This document shows positions 45,031-53,165 of a stretch of DNA of 64,000 nucleotides, in pieces. Every line of letters starts with the position of its first letter. Positions within the stretch are counted from its first letter, which is position 1. The notes beneath the pieces are model-generated. The model searched no databases and had not been told where the DNA came from. It saw only the letters and a program-made list of their open reading frames with translations. The stretch is from Paraburkholderia xenovorans LB400 (GTDB taxonomy: Bacteria > Pseudomonadota > Gammaproteobacteria > Burkholderiales > Burkholderiaceae), in contig NC_007952.1 of NCBI RefSeq assembly GCF_000013645.1, positions 1,178,001 to 1,242,000 of the forward strand, read 5' to 3'. The position numbers and the translations under genes are program-made.

Positions 45031-45945
45031 ATGCGTAACTTCGACTACGTGCGTGCGAACTCCGCCGGGCAGGCCGTCAACCGTCACGCAGCCGCCCAGC
45101 AGCCGTCGTATCTCGCGGGCGGCACGACGCTACTGGATCTCGTCAAGCATCGACGTGATGCAACCGGATCAACTCGTCGATATCAACCGCTTGCCGCTGC
45201 GGCAGATCGAGACCTTGCCGGATGGGCGTTTGCGGATTGGTGCACTCGTGACGAATACCGAACTCGCGCGTCATTCGATCGTGCGCACGGACTATCCGGT
45301 GCTCTCGCAGGCGCTGCTTGCCGGCGCGTCGACCCAATTGCGCAACAAGGCGACAACCGGCGGTAACGTGATGCAGCGCGTGCGCTGCAACTACTTCCGC
45401 GACGGCGTGTCGCCTTGCAACAAGCGCGAACCGGGCTCGGGCTGCTCAGCCATCGGCGGACACAACCGCAGCGTGCATGCCGTGCTCGGCACGAGCGCGC
45501 AGTGCATCGCGAGCCATCCCTCGGACATGTGCGTGGCGATGACGGCAATCGGCGCGCGCGTCACCGTACAAGGTCCGAATGGTTCGCGCGAGATCGATTT
45601 CGGCGAGTTCCATCTGCTGCCGGGCGATACACCGTGGAAGGAACATGCGCTGCAGCCGCATGAGTTGATCACGCACGTCACGCTCGATGCGCCGCCTGAA
45701 GGCAGCCGCTCAGGCTATCTGAAGCTGCGTGACCGCGCGTCCTACCAGTTCGCGCTGGCCTCCAGCGCCGTGATCGTGGTGATGAATGGGCCGCGCATTC
45801 GCGAGGCGCGCATTGCGATGGGCGGCGTGGGGACCAAACCCTGGCGCGCACGCGAGGCGGAAGCGTTGCTCGTGGGGCAGAGCGCGTCGATGGACGTTTT
45901 CGCGCATGCTGCAAGCGTGGCTTTTCGCGACGGCAGAGCGTTGTA
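45031..45945 (+). pseudogene. paoB: Aldehyde oxidoreductase FAD subunit (PaoB-type), frameshifted and 3'-truncated
   Basis: The gene overlaps the end of paoA by eight bases. It begins MRNFDYVRANSAGQAV and YLAGGTTLLDLVK. An extra base near 45148 breaks the frame; the continuation reads IDVMQPDQLVDINRLPLRQI. FAD-binding motifs GNVMQRVRCNYFRDG and the 4Fe-4S cysteine set (SPCNKREPGSGCSAIGG) follow. The coding match fades near 45945, where an IstA fragment begins on the other strand, so the last tens of residues are lost. The molybdenum-binding subunit gene paoC, expected next, is absent. Confidence 0.8.
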
Positions 45946-46083
45946 TGGAGAAAGCCACCCGCGCCCGGTTGCGATCTCCCGCGCGGCTGTCAGCTTCTTA
46001 CGGCCCATGATGGTCGAGCGGTCGATATCCCGGTCGGAGTCACCCTGGCGCATTCGCACCAGAACCTGTCGATATTGGTACAT
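45946..46083 (-). pseudogene. istA: IS21-family IstA N-terminal fragment
   Basis: The minus strand reads MYQYRQVLVRMRQGDSDRDI, then DRSTIMGRKKLTAAREIA and TGRGWLSP. This is the characteristic N-terminal DNA-binding start of one IS21 IstA subgroup. It stops abruptly in paoB sequence. It differs from the intact IstA at 43185 and may be of the same subgroup as the internal fragment at 32.4 kb. Confidence 0.65.
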
Positions 46084-46143
46084 CTCGAACTTCCTCTTCA
46101 AGCCACCGAGTGGAGCAAATGCGTGCCGGCAGAGTAGCGGTTG

Positions 46144-46335
46144 GTGAGGTTCGAGTACTTCCATCTCACGGACTTCGAAGACGTCGACGCATTAAGGACA
46201 GGCCTGGAGGGCTACATCGACTACTACAACCGGCACCGCATCAGATCGAAACTTGGTGGACTGAGTCCCGTGGAATATCGAATGCGAGCGGGAAAAAATT
46301 AACGCTTCAACGTCCAACTCTCGGGGGGCAGTTCA
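46144..46335 (+). pseudogene. IS3-family transposase C-terminus with right element end
   Basis: The frame reads FEYFHLTDFEDVDALRTGLE, GYIDYYNRHRIRSKLGG and LSPVEYRMRAGKN, the usual C-terminus of an IS3 OrfB integrase. It stops at 46302. Right after it, CGTCCAACTCTCGGGGGGCA at 46311 leading to GTTCA at 46335 is the typical right inverted repeat of this family. A second GGGGGCGGTTCA follows at once. The rest of the IS is missing. Confidence 0.72.
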
Positions 46336-46501
46336 TCCTGGGGGCGGTTCAGTCCGTAACATGCTACGCATCTGAACCCAGATCGAAGTGACAACCATGG
46401 CATCCGTTCCGCCACGCCGCAACCAAGAAAAAAGGCAGCGTAAAATTTAGTTTTTTAGGGCGACAAGCTTAAAAATCCCGCATGGTTTGCGTTAGGTTTG
46501 G

Positions 46502-47347
46502 TTAGGTCGTCACCGCGTCATTGGTTTCTTTGCGAGGGTATGGCCCTGCATAGCCAAGCTTTCTCGAGATGTCTTCTCCTGTACGCTGCGCCAGTTCACG
46601 GATACGCGATTCCTCCGGGCGAAGCCGGTAGGTCGGTCCGGTGACGCTGATGCCCGCCAGCATATATCCGGCTTCGTTCCAGATCGGCGCTGAAATTCCG
46701 CTCATACCCTCGAACATGCTCTCATGCGAGATCGAGATACCGTTCTGCCGGATCCGCTCCAGTTCCGCGAGCAGGTCGACCTCGCTGGTGATGGTCTGCG
46801 GGGTGAAGGCTTCCAGCTCGTGGTGCTTCAGATAGGTTCGCGTCCACTCGACGGGCTGATGGGCGAGCAGCAGTTTGCCGATAGAACTCGAGTGTAGCGG
46901 GCGTCGCAGTCCGATAGCCATGGAGAACCGGACCGGCTTGCGCGTCTCGATCATCTCGATGGTTTCGGCAAGCGCTTCGTCCTGAACAAGAATGCCGATC
47001 TGCACCGTTTCGCCGGTGTCGGCGAAGAGCGCCTGCAATGCGGGGCGCGCGGTAGGCAGAAAGCGTTCTTTCGCCGTGATCGCCGCAGCGATTGCATAGG
47101 TCTCTGTGCCGAGTTGATACATGCCGGACACGTTGACGACATAGTTGGCCGCCTCGAGCGAGCGAAGCAACGTCAGCAGGCTGGTTTTCGGCAGGTGAGT
47201 CAGCGATGCCAGCCTGGCTAGCGACAGGCCGTTCGTGCTGGTCGCCAGTTCGTAGATCACCTGTAGTACCCGCGCGGGCGAGCGCGTCGTCTCGTATTGT
47301 TTGCGCGGGCTTATGCCTTCCGCGCCGGCCTTATGTCTGTTCATCAC
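46502..47347 (-). CDS. IclR-family transcriptional regulator
   Basis: This 281-residue protein has an N-terminal winged helix-turn-helix (RVLQVIYELATSTNGLSLAR, then LPKTSLLTLLRSLEAANYV). The IclR effector domain follows (ETVQIGILVQDEALAETIEM, SSIGKLLLAHQPVEW, GISVTGPTYRLRPEESRIRE). IclR proteins bind aromatic or short-chain acids and act as repressors or activators. It lies beside the amidohydrolase and the AtuA-type operon. The promoter region between those two has inverted TTCCGA/TCGGAA repeats that could be its operators. Confidence 0.92.
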   Translation of the reverse strand: MMNRHKAGAEGISPRKQYETTRSPARVLQVIYELATSTNGLSLARLASLTHLPKTSLLTLLRSLEAANYVVNVSGMYQLGTETYAIAAAITAKERFLPTARPALQALFADTGETVQIGILVQDEALAETIEMIETRKPVRFSMAIGLRRPLHSSSIGKLLLAHQPVEWTRTYLKHHELEAFTPQTITSEVDLLAELERIRQNGISISHESMFEGMSGISAPIWNEAGYMLAGISVTGPTYRLRPEESRIRELAQRTGEDISRKLGYAGPYPRKETNDAVTT

Positions 47348-47545
47348 CGAGTCGTAGCGGAATCCAGGATTGACGAAGTACTTATGTGGCCGTGTCGAAC
47401 GACGGGATACGGGCGTCCACCGCGGTTAGCGATGGGCGGCTCATTATAGCGGAAGCCGTTTTCCGGATGATCCGGAGCGACGCGCGCACCACCGCGCGAC
47501 GGCATTGCCGTGCGGCGGTGCAAGAAGGTGGTTGGTGCCCTGCGG

Positions 47546-48415
47546 TCAGGCCTGCTGGTCCCGGAAATAAAGCTGCGCGGGATTGTCGACGAGAATGCGA
47601 TGGAGCGTGGCCGGGTCCTGTGCCCATTGCGCGAGCCGGTTCAAGAGCTGGCCGTCGTCCGGTACTTCCTCCTGATATGAGACGTGCGGCCAGTCGCTGC
47701 CCCACAGAACGCGTTCCGGATTGGCGGACACGAGCAGGCGGGCGCGCGCGTCATCGGGTGAGAAACGCCATGCCGAAAGCTTGACCCAGGCCTTGCCCTC
47801 GGCGAGCAGGTCGAGAACGGCTCGAAAACCGGGCGACGCAGTCGAACTGTCCTGATACACATGCGCCATGTGATCGAACACGATGGGTACGGGCAGTTGC
47901 CGCAATTGCGGTGCCAGCGCTTCGATATCCTCCGAGTCGATAAAGAGCTGCAAGTGCCACCCGAACGGCTGGATACGCGCAGCGATTTCCGCAATCTCGT
48001 CGACGCTGGTGCCGCCCGCCACGACGCGCTGAAGCCGTACACCGCGTGCCCCGCGCGCATGCATGGCTGCCAGTGTGTCTTCCTCGACGTCGGGTTCGAC
48101 GACGACCACCGCGCGTGTCTGTTCCCCCAGGCGCTCCGCCGAGTCCAGGGTGCATGCATTGTCTTTCGCGAAGAAGCTCGGCTGAACGATCACATTGCGT
48201 TCGACGCCCATGATCCGCTTCATCGCCACGTAGTCCTCCAGCGTCGACTCGGGCGGCTGCAGCGATCGGGTTTCGCGCAGCGGGTAGTGCTCGAAAGGTC
48301 CGACGATATGCATATGAGTGTCGCACGCTCCAGCCGGCATCCGGAAGGACGGCGGCGTGATGTCTCTGCGGAATCCCAGAGCGTTGGCGCGAGGCGGCGT
48401 TCGATTGATGGTCAT
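47546..48415 (-). CDS. Amidohydrolase-superfamily lactonase, 2-pyrone-4,6-dicarboxylate hydrolase-like
   Basis: The protein is about 289 residues from the ATG at 48415 and resembles LigI-type (PDC hydrolase) and 4-sulfomuconolactonase enzymes. It has the metal-site start GACDTHMHIVGPFEHYPL, VERNVIVQPSFFAKDN, GVRLQRVVAGG, VFDHMAHV and the catalytic Asp in LWGSDWPHVSY. Such enzymes hydrolyse lactone rings of dicarboxylic acids in the cytoplasm. The frame is open to 48565 but without a leader, and that region holds operators. It is divergent from the AtuA-type operon, so both probably serve one pathway. Confidence 0.88.
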   Translation of the reverse strand: MTINRTPPRANALGFRRDITPPSFRMPAGACDTHMHIVGPFEHYPLRETRSLQPPESTLEDYVAMKRIMGVERNVIVQPSFFAKDNACTLDSAERLGEQTRAVVVVEPDVEEDTLAAMHARGARGVRLQRVVAGGTSVDEIAEIAARIQPFGWHLQLFIDSEDIEALAPQLRQLPVPIVFDHMAHVYQDSSTASPGFRAVLDLLAEGKAWVKLSAWRFSPDDARARLLVSANPERVLWGSDWPHVSYQEEVPDDGQLLNRLAQWAQDPATLHRILVDNPAQLYFRDQQA

Positions 48416-48540
48416 GATGGTTTGGTGGTGAAAGGCCGGCTCGCGCCGCCCCGCACGGGTTGAGTGGCGGCCCCGGTGCCAGCCGTGGTCTTGTTCGTCC
48501 GGAAAAAACGTCTTCCTCGGCGGACCGTGTTTCATCATGC

Positions 48541-48583
48541 TATTTGTTCCGATATAGGAAGTCAAATCTGATTTCGGAACAAA
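48541..48583. promoter_or_regulatory. Inverted repeat 1, candidate IclR operator
   Basis: ATTTGTTCCGA (48541-48551) and its exact complement TCGGAACAAAT (48573-48583) form an 11-base perfect inverted repeat in the divergent promoter region between the amidohydrolase and the AtuA-type gene. The long spacing suggests binding by a dimer of dimers. Confidence 0.55.
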
Positions 48584-48618
48584 TCTGCTTGACTCTCCAT
48601 GAACTTTTCACGTTTAAT

Positions 48619-48654
48619 GTTCCGAAACGCGAACGTAACTGTGTTTTTCGGAAC
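48619..48654. promoter_or_regulatory. Inverted repeat 2, candidate IclR operator
   Basis: GTTCCGAAA (48619-48627) and TTTCGGAAC (48646-48654) form a second perfect inverted repeat with the same TTCCGA core as the first. It lies 24 bp before the AtuA-type start, where a bound regulator would overlap the promoter. Confidence 0.55.
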
Positions 48655-48677
48655 GCTGTTGTAACTGGAGAGGTGAC

Positions 48678-50015
48678 ATGGCAGGACAAGCATTGCGTAT
48701 CGGTGCTGGAGCGGGGTTTGCCGGGGATCGGATCGACCCGGCGCGCGATCTGGCCGAACGCGGCAATCTGGATTACCTGGTATTCGAGTGCCTGGCGGAG
48801 CGCACGCTGGCCTACGGGCACCTGCAGCGGTCGCGGGATCCGTCCCGCGGATATAACCCGTTGCTGGAAAAGCGGCTGGCCGCGGTGCTCCAGGCTTGTG
48901 TGCGAAACGGCACGACGATCGTCACCAACATGGGGGTCGCCAATCCGCGAGCGGCAGGGCAAGTCGCCATTGAGTTCGCGCGCAAGATGGGCCTTCGCAT
49001 TCGCGTGGCAGTGGTCGAGGGCGACGACGTGAGCCGCCAGATCAACGATGCGACGGTGCTGCCGGAAATCGGCAGGACCGTCGGCGAGTCGGGGTTGCGC
49101 CTCGTCGGCGCCAATGCGTACCTGGGTGCCGAAGCGCTTCTTCCGGCGCTCGACACCGAACCTCATCTCGTGATCACGGGACGGGTGGCGGACCCATCGC
49201 TCTTTCTTGCTCCGCTCGCGCACCGTTATGGCTGGAAGCTCGACGACTGGACCACGCTAGGCGCCGGTACGGTGGTTGGGCACCTGCTCGAGTGCACGAC
49301 GCAGCTGACTGGTGGCTATTTCGCCGATCCTCCGTACAAGACCGTGCCGAACCTGGCGTACGTCGGGTTCCCCTTTGCCGAGGTGGAGGCCGACGGACGT
49401 GCGGTCGTGTCCAAGCTCGAAGGCACCGGTGGATGCGTGACGGAACTCACTGTGAAAGAGCAACTGCTCTACGAAGTGCACGATCCGCGCGCGTATCTGA
49501 CGCCCGATGTGACTGCGGACTTCGCGTCCGTGCGGATCGGGGAGGCCGGTCCCGACCGCATCGCTATCAGCGGCGCGACGGGACGGGCGCGGCCCGACAG
49601 GCTGAAGGCGATCGCCGGCTTTGACGGCGGATTCCTCGCCGAGGCTGAGTTCAGCTACGCCGGCCCCGGCGCGGTCGAGCGCGCGCAGCTTGCGGCGGAC
49701 ATCGTCGAAGAACGCATGCGCCACGTCCACCACTGCAAGGAACGTATTCGTCTCGACCTGATCGGCGTGAATGCACTGCATGCCACCGCGGTCCGGCGGG
49801 AGGCCAGCACTCAGGACGTGCGTCTGCGAGCGGCGATGCGCACGGGCGACGGCGAAATGGCGCAGACGCTTCTGGCGGAAGTCGAAAGTCTTTGGGTCGC
49901 GGGGCCCGCGGGCGGTGGCGGTTATCGTGGCAACGTCAATGCGTCGGTCACGACGCATGCCGTGTACGTCGATCGCGATTCGATCGAACTCAAGGTGGAG
50001 GTATTGCAGTCATGA
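48678..50015 (+). CDS. AtuA-type protein (DUF1446, acyclic terpene utilisation family), large part
   Basis: The ATG at 48678 follows GGAGAGG. The 445-residue protein reads IGAGAGFAGDRIDPARDLAE, then YLVFECLAERTLAYGHLQRS, with TNMGVANP, ITGRVADPSLFLAP, TTQLTGGYFADP and GTGGCVTELTVKEQLLYEV. This matches AtuA, needed for citronellol/geranyl degradation in Pseudomonas, but related proteins occur in many unassigned catabolic clusters. The small C-terminal domain of AtuA is encoded by the next, overlapping gene. No acyl-CoA carboxylase or other Atu gene is nearby, so the substrate is probably not a terpene. Confidence 0.85.
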   Translation: MAGQALRIGAGAGFAGDRIDPARDLAERGNLDYLVFECLAERTLAYGHLQRSRDPSRGYNPLLEKRLAAVLQACVRNGTTIVTNMGVANPRAAGQVAIEFARKMGLRIRVAVVEGDDVSRQINDATVLPEIGRTVGESGLRLVGANAYLGAEALLPALDTEPHLVITGRVADPSLFLAPLAHRYGWKLDDWTTLGAGTVVGHLLECTTQLTGGYFADPPYKTVPNLAYVGFPFAEVEADGRAVVSKLEGTGGCVTELTVKEQLLYEVHDPRAYLTPDVTADFASVRIGEAGPDRIAISGATGRARPDRLKAIAGFDGGFLAEAEFSYAGPGAVERAQLAADIVEERMRHVHHCKERIRLDLIGVNALHATAVRREASTQDVRLRAAMRTGDGEMAQTLLAEVESLWVAGPAGGGGYRGNVNASVTTHAVYVDRDSIELKVEVLQS

Positions 50016-50338
50016 AGAGAACCGTTCTGCTCCGGGAGATCGCTTCGGCCCGTACCGGCGATAAGGGCAACGTGTCCTGTGTGTCGGTGTGGCCTTACGA
50101 TCCGAAGCACTATGAGGACATCAAGGCGTCTCTCACGCCGGAGCGAGTCGCGGCGGCTTATCCGGATCTTTTCCGGGGCGCGGTCGAGCGCTTCGAGGTC
50201 CCGGCGCTTCACGGCTTTAACTTCGTGCTCCACGACGCGTTGGAAGGAGGCGTCAATGCCTCGCTGAATCTGGACTTCCACGGCAAGTCGTTCAGCTTCC
50301 TGCTGCTGGACTTACCCGTCGAGGTGAACGACCAGTGA
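50012..50338 (+). CDS. AtuA-type C-terminal domain protein
   Basis: It starts at the ATG at 50012 overlapping the previous stop (ATGA). The 108 residues read REIASARTGDKGNVSCVSVW and FNFVLHDALEGGVNASLNLD, the small domain that in longer AtuA proteins is fused at the C-terminus. The two proteins are presumably two subunits of one enzyme. There is no signal peptide, so it is cytoplasmic. Confidence 0.85.
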   Translation: MKRTVLLREIASARTGDKGNVSCVSVWPYDPKHYEDIKASLTPERVAAAYPDLFRGAVERFEVPALHGFNFVLHDALEGGVNASLNLDFHGKSFSFLLLDLPVEVNDQ

Positions 50339-50398
50339 GATGCCCGAGGTCAACGGTCGGCCATGGAAACCCATAAAAACGAATTCAGGAGACAAACG

Positions 50399-51787
50399 AT
50401 GCAGAACACGGTTTATGCCGCGACGCGCCTCGACAGGTTACCGTTGAGCTCTTTTCACTGGCGTCTCTTTTTCCTCATCGGTGCCGGTCTTTTTCTCGAT
50501 GCTTTCGACGTTTACCTGGGCGGCGTCGTTACCGGAGCACTGCTTAAATCGGGCTGGTCTACGCTGGAGCTCAACGCGTGGTTTACGACGCTCACGTTCG
50601 CCGGCCTGACCATCGGCGCATGGTGCGCAGGCATACTCGGCGACCGTTTCGGCCGGCGCTTCTCGTACCAGCTCAATCTGCTCATCTTCGGCGGTGCCTC
50701 GCTGGCGGCGGCCTTCGCGCCAAGCATGACGTGGCTCATCGCGCTGCGCTTCATCATGGGAATCGGCATGGGCGCGGAGATCGTCATCTCGTACGGCATG
50801 CTGTCGGAGTTTGTGCCGCCACGCTATCGCGGCCGACTACTCGCGGCGCTTTCACTGTTCGCCAATTCGGCTGTCTTCGTCGCTTCGCTCGCCAGCCTGT
50901 GGATCATTCCAACCTTTGGCTGGCGCTATATGTTTGCCATCACGGGCGTGGCCGCGACCATCGTCTGGGTGATGCGCAAAAAAATGCCCGAGTCGCCGCG
51001 CTGGCTCGTGAGCCAGGGGCGCTTGGAGGAAGCGGAAGCCGTGCTGGACGGCATCGAGACGTCGGTGGCCAAGCGCCATGTTTTACCTGATTATCTGCGC
51101 GAAGATACGGTTCGGGCTGAAACCGTTCCGCTCAGCGTGCTGTTCAGGACGCCGGTACTGTGGCGCTCAATTGTCGGCTCACTGATCATGGTGACGATCG
51201 GATATAGCGTCTACGGGTTGATCAATTGGTTGCCATCGTTTTTTGTGCAGCAGGGTTTCAATATCGTGAAGTCGCTGACCTATAGCACGGTCATGTCGCT
51301 CGGTGCGCCCGCTGGAACGGTCATCGGCATTTTCATCACGGACCGGATGGGCCGCCGCCCGGCGATCATCGGCGCGACGCTCGCGACCGCCGCGATCGGG
51401 CTGCTCTATCAGCACGCGGCCTCAAGTGCCGAGTTGCTGACTGCAGGTTTCTGTCTCGTAGCAGGCATCTACGTTCTCGTGGCGGTCGGCCAGGGGGCTT
51501 ACGTGCCCGAATTGTTCGCCACGTCTTACCGTTTGCGCGGCAGTGGTGTTTGCGGTACGGCGGGTAGGGCCGCAAGTGCGCTTTGTCAGTTCTTTGTGCT
51601 GTGGCTGTTCACTGTGGGCGGTGTGAACATGGTGGTGGGTTCCGTAGTGGCCGTTCAGCTACTGCTGGCCCTGGCGGTTTGGCTGCTGAAGATCGAGACG
51701 AGTGGGCTGCGCCTCGAGCAGACGGTGGAGACCGGCATCAGTACGGGGACGCAGGAGCGGCACAGGACGGTCGACATCAGCCACTGA
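50399..51787 (+). CDS. MFS transporter, sugar/organic-acid symporter type
   Basis: The ATG at 50399 follows CAGGAG. The 462-residue protein has about twelve helices and the MFS signature loops GILGDRFGRRFSYQLN between helices 2 and 3 and TDRMGRRPAIIGATLATAAI in the second half. The FDVYLGG motif in helix 1 resembles the aromatic-acid:H+ symporter family. It probably imports the carboxylate degraded by the neighbouring enzymes. It is downstream of the AtuA-type pair and followed by a hairpin terminator. Confidence 0.9.
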   Translation: MQNTVYAATRLDRLPLSSFHWRLFFLIGAGLFLDAFDVYLGGVVTGALLKSGWSTLELNAWFTTLTFAGLTIGAWCAGILGDRFGRRFSYQLNLLIFGGASLAAAFAPSMTWLIALRFIMGIGMGAEIVISYGMLSEFVPPRYRGRLLAALSLFANSAVFVASLASLWIIPTFGWRYMFAITGVAATIVWVMRKKMPESPRWLVSQGRLEEAEAVLDGIETSVAKRHVLPDYLREDTVRAETVPLSVLFRTPVLWRSIVGSLIMVTIGYSVYGLINWLPSFFVQQGFNIVKSLTYSTVMSLGAPAGTVIGIFITDRMGRRPAIIGATLATAAIGLLYQHAASSAELLTAGFCLVAGIYVLVAVGQGAYVPELFATSYRLRGSGVCGTAGRAASALCQFFVLWLFTVGGVNMVVGSVVAVQLLLALAVWLLKIETSGLRLEQTVETGISTGTQERHRTVDISH

Positions 51788-51791
51788 AATG

Positions 51792-51823
51792 ACATGCCGG
51801 CAGTAAAAGACGTGCCGGCATGT
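51792..51823 (+). terminator. Hairpin after the MFS gene
   Basis: ACATGCCGGCA (51792) pairs perfectly with TGCCGGCATGT (51813) around a ten-base loop, five bases after the MFS stop. Only a weak T run follows. It separates the MFS gene from the porin promoter. Confidence 0.5.
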
Positions 51824-51952
51824 TCGTAACTGAACGATATTGCAGACGAATTGCCATTCCATTCGGTTAGTCATCCGAATCATGTATGTCGTGTGCGAGA
51901 TCGATTACGGATGCTTTTAAAAAAACCAGAACACTGGAGACGGAGAGTTGCA

Positions 51953-53062
51953 ATGAGGAGAACGTGCATAGTTGGTGCGGCGATGTTGGGTCTGTATGCT
52001 TCATCGGCGTGGAGCCAGTCGTCGGTTACCCTTTACGGATTGATCGATGAAGCGATCCGGTATGACAACCATCAGACGCGTGACGGCGGTCACAACATCA
52101 CGATGGGAGCGGGCGGCGCGATTCTGGGAAGCCGGTGGGGATTGCGGGGCATCGAAGATCTGGGCGGCGGCACGAAGGCGCTCTTCACCCTCGAATCCGG
52201 TTTTATCGCGAATACCGGTGCCATGGCGTTTCCGACACCGGGCGGGCAGACACGCGAATTCGGCCGGCAGGCGTTCGTCGGGTTGTCGAAGCAGGGATGG
52301 GGCACGTTGACGCTGGGCCGGCAATACCTGCTGGCTTATCTGATGGGTGCCTCGCACGACACGTTCGCGTTTGCCAACTATGCCGCGACCTGGGGATTCC
52401 AGGCGGCGGGGCTGGTGGGTGGTGCGCGGCTCGACAATACCGTGCAATACAGCTCGGAAAGCTATCACGGCTTCAGGGTGAACGGCGCTTATACGTTCGG
52501 CGGCGTGGCGGGCGACACGCATCGCAATTCATCGCCGGCGGTGAGTGTCGCATATGACGCGGGCGCGCTCAGCGTGGGCGCGGTGTACCAGATCGTCAAC
52601 AACATCGGCGGTGCGGTGCCCGCGAATACCGCGTACGGCAATACCTATTTCGGCATTGGCATTCCGGACAGCACGCAGAAGCTGTTCATGCTGGGCGCGA
52701 GCTGGACCATCAGCCAGGCGACGCTATACGCGCAGTACATCTACAGCCACGTGTATCCGGCCGATTACCGGAACGATTCGATGTCGCTGGGCGCGTCCTA
52801 TCGGTTCAATCCTGCGTGGGAGATTCGCAATGCCGTCTATGTGGACGTGCTGCACCATGCGTCAGGAGAGGGCACGAGAATCACGACAGGGCCGATCCTG
52901 TTCTACCACCTCTCGAAGCGGACCGATCTGTACACCGGATTCAACTACAACCACCTTAGCGGGCAGTGGACGCAACTCGCGTCGACCGCCGGATTTACGC
53001 AGTCGTTCAACGGCTCTAACTCGCTATTCGAAGGCGTTCTGGGGATGATCCACCGGTTTTGA
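51953..53062 (+). CDS. Outer-membrane trimeric porin (Burkholderia type), second copy
   Basis: The ATG at 51953 has a CGGAGAG leader and a signal peptide (TCIVGAAMLGLYASSAWSQ). The mature start SQSSVTLYGLIDEAIRYDN, then GSRWGLRGIEDLGGGTKALF, FGRQAFVGLSKQGWGTLTLG and the final EGVLGMIHRF are diagnostic. About 369 residues is normal. Position within the IclR-linked catabolic cluster suggests it admits that pathway's substrate. Confidence 0.92.
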   Translation: MRRTCIVGAAMLGLYASSAWSQSSVTLYGLIDEAIRYDNHQTRDGGHNITMGAGGAILGSRWGLRGIEDLGGGTKALFTLESGFIANTGAMAFPTPGGQTREFGRQAFVGLSKQGWGTLTLGRQYLLAYLMGASHDTFAFANYAATWGFQAAGLVGGARLDNTVQYSSESYHGFRVNGAYTFGGVAGDTHRNSSPAVSVAYDAGALSVGAVYQIVNNIGGAVPANTAYGNTYFGIGIPDSTQKLFMLGASWTISQATLYAQYIYSHVYPADYRNDSMSLGASYRFNPAWEIRNAVYVDVLHHASGEGTRITTGPILFYHLSKRTDLYTGFNYNHLSGQWTQLASTAGFTQSFNGSNSLFEGVLGMIHRF

Positions 53063-53097
53063 GCGAGGGGCGTGGACGCAGGCACACGCGGCCTTTC

Positions 53098-53135
53098 GTG
53101 CCGGGTGCGATCCTGCCCGCACGCTCCGGTTTTTG
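53098..53135 (+). terminator. Probable terminator after the second porin
   Basis: GTGCCGGGT and GCCCGCAC form a stem with one bulged base, followed by GCTCCGG and five T residues at 53130-53134. It lies 36 bp past the porin stop. Confidence 0.45.
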
Positions 53136-53165
53136 TGTGTATGCAGCGAATCTACAGGAAGCGCA

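Larger units (their letters stand above)
41807..45038 (+). pseudogene. paoA: Aldehyde oxidoreductase Fe-S subunit (PaoA-type), frameshifted and split by an IS21 element
   Basis: The ATG at 41807 has a GAAGGAG leader and a twin-arginine signal (SRRNFLKIGVVGATAAPWLS). Near 42044 the frame shifts; the true continuation reads TLNVPSNAILLDVLRDRL. Next is the 2Fe-2S motif CDHGQCGACTVHVNG, up to FWEQDAY at 42297. The insertion sequence sits here. After it, from 44842, the gene resumes as YQCGYCTSGQMMSAVAIL and NICRCVAYRNI, the second 2Fe-2S motif, ending at 45038. An intact subunit passes electrons from the molybdenum site to FAD in the periplasmic PaoABC aldehyde oxidase. It is inactive. Confidence 0.85.
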
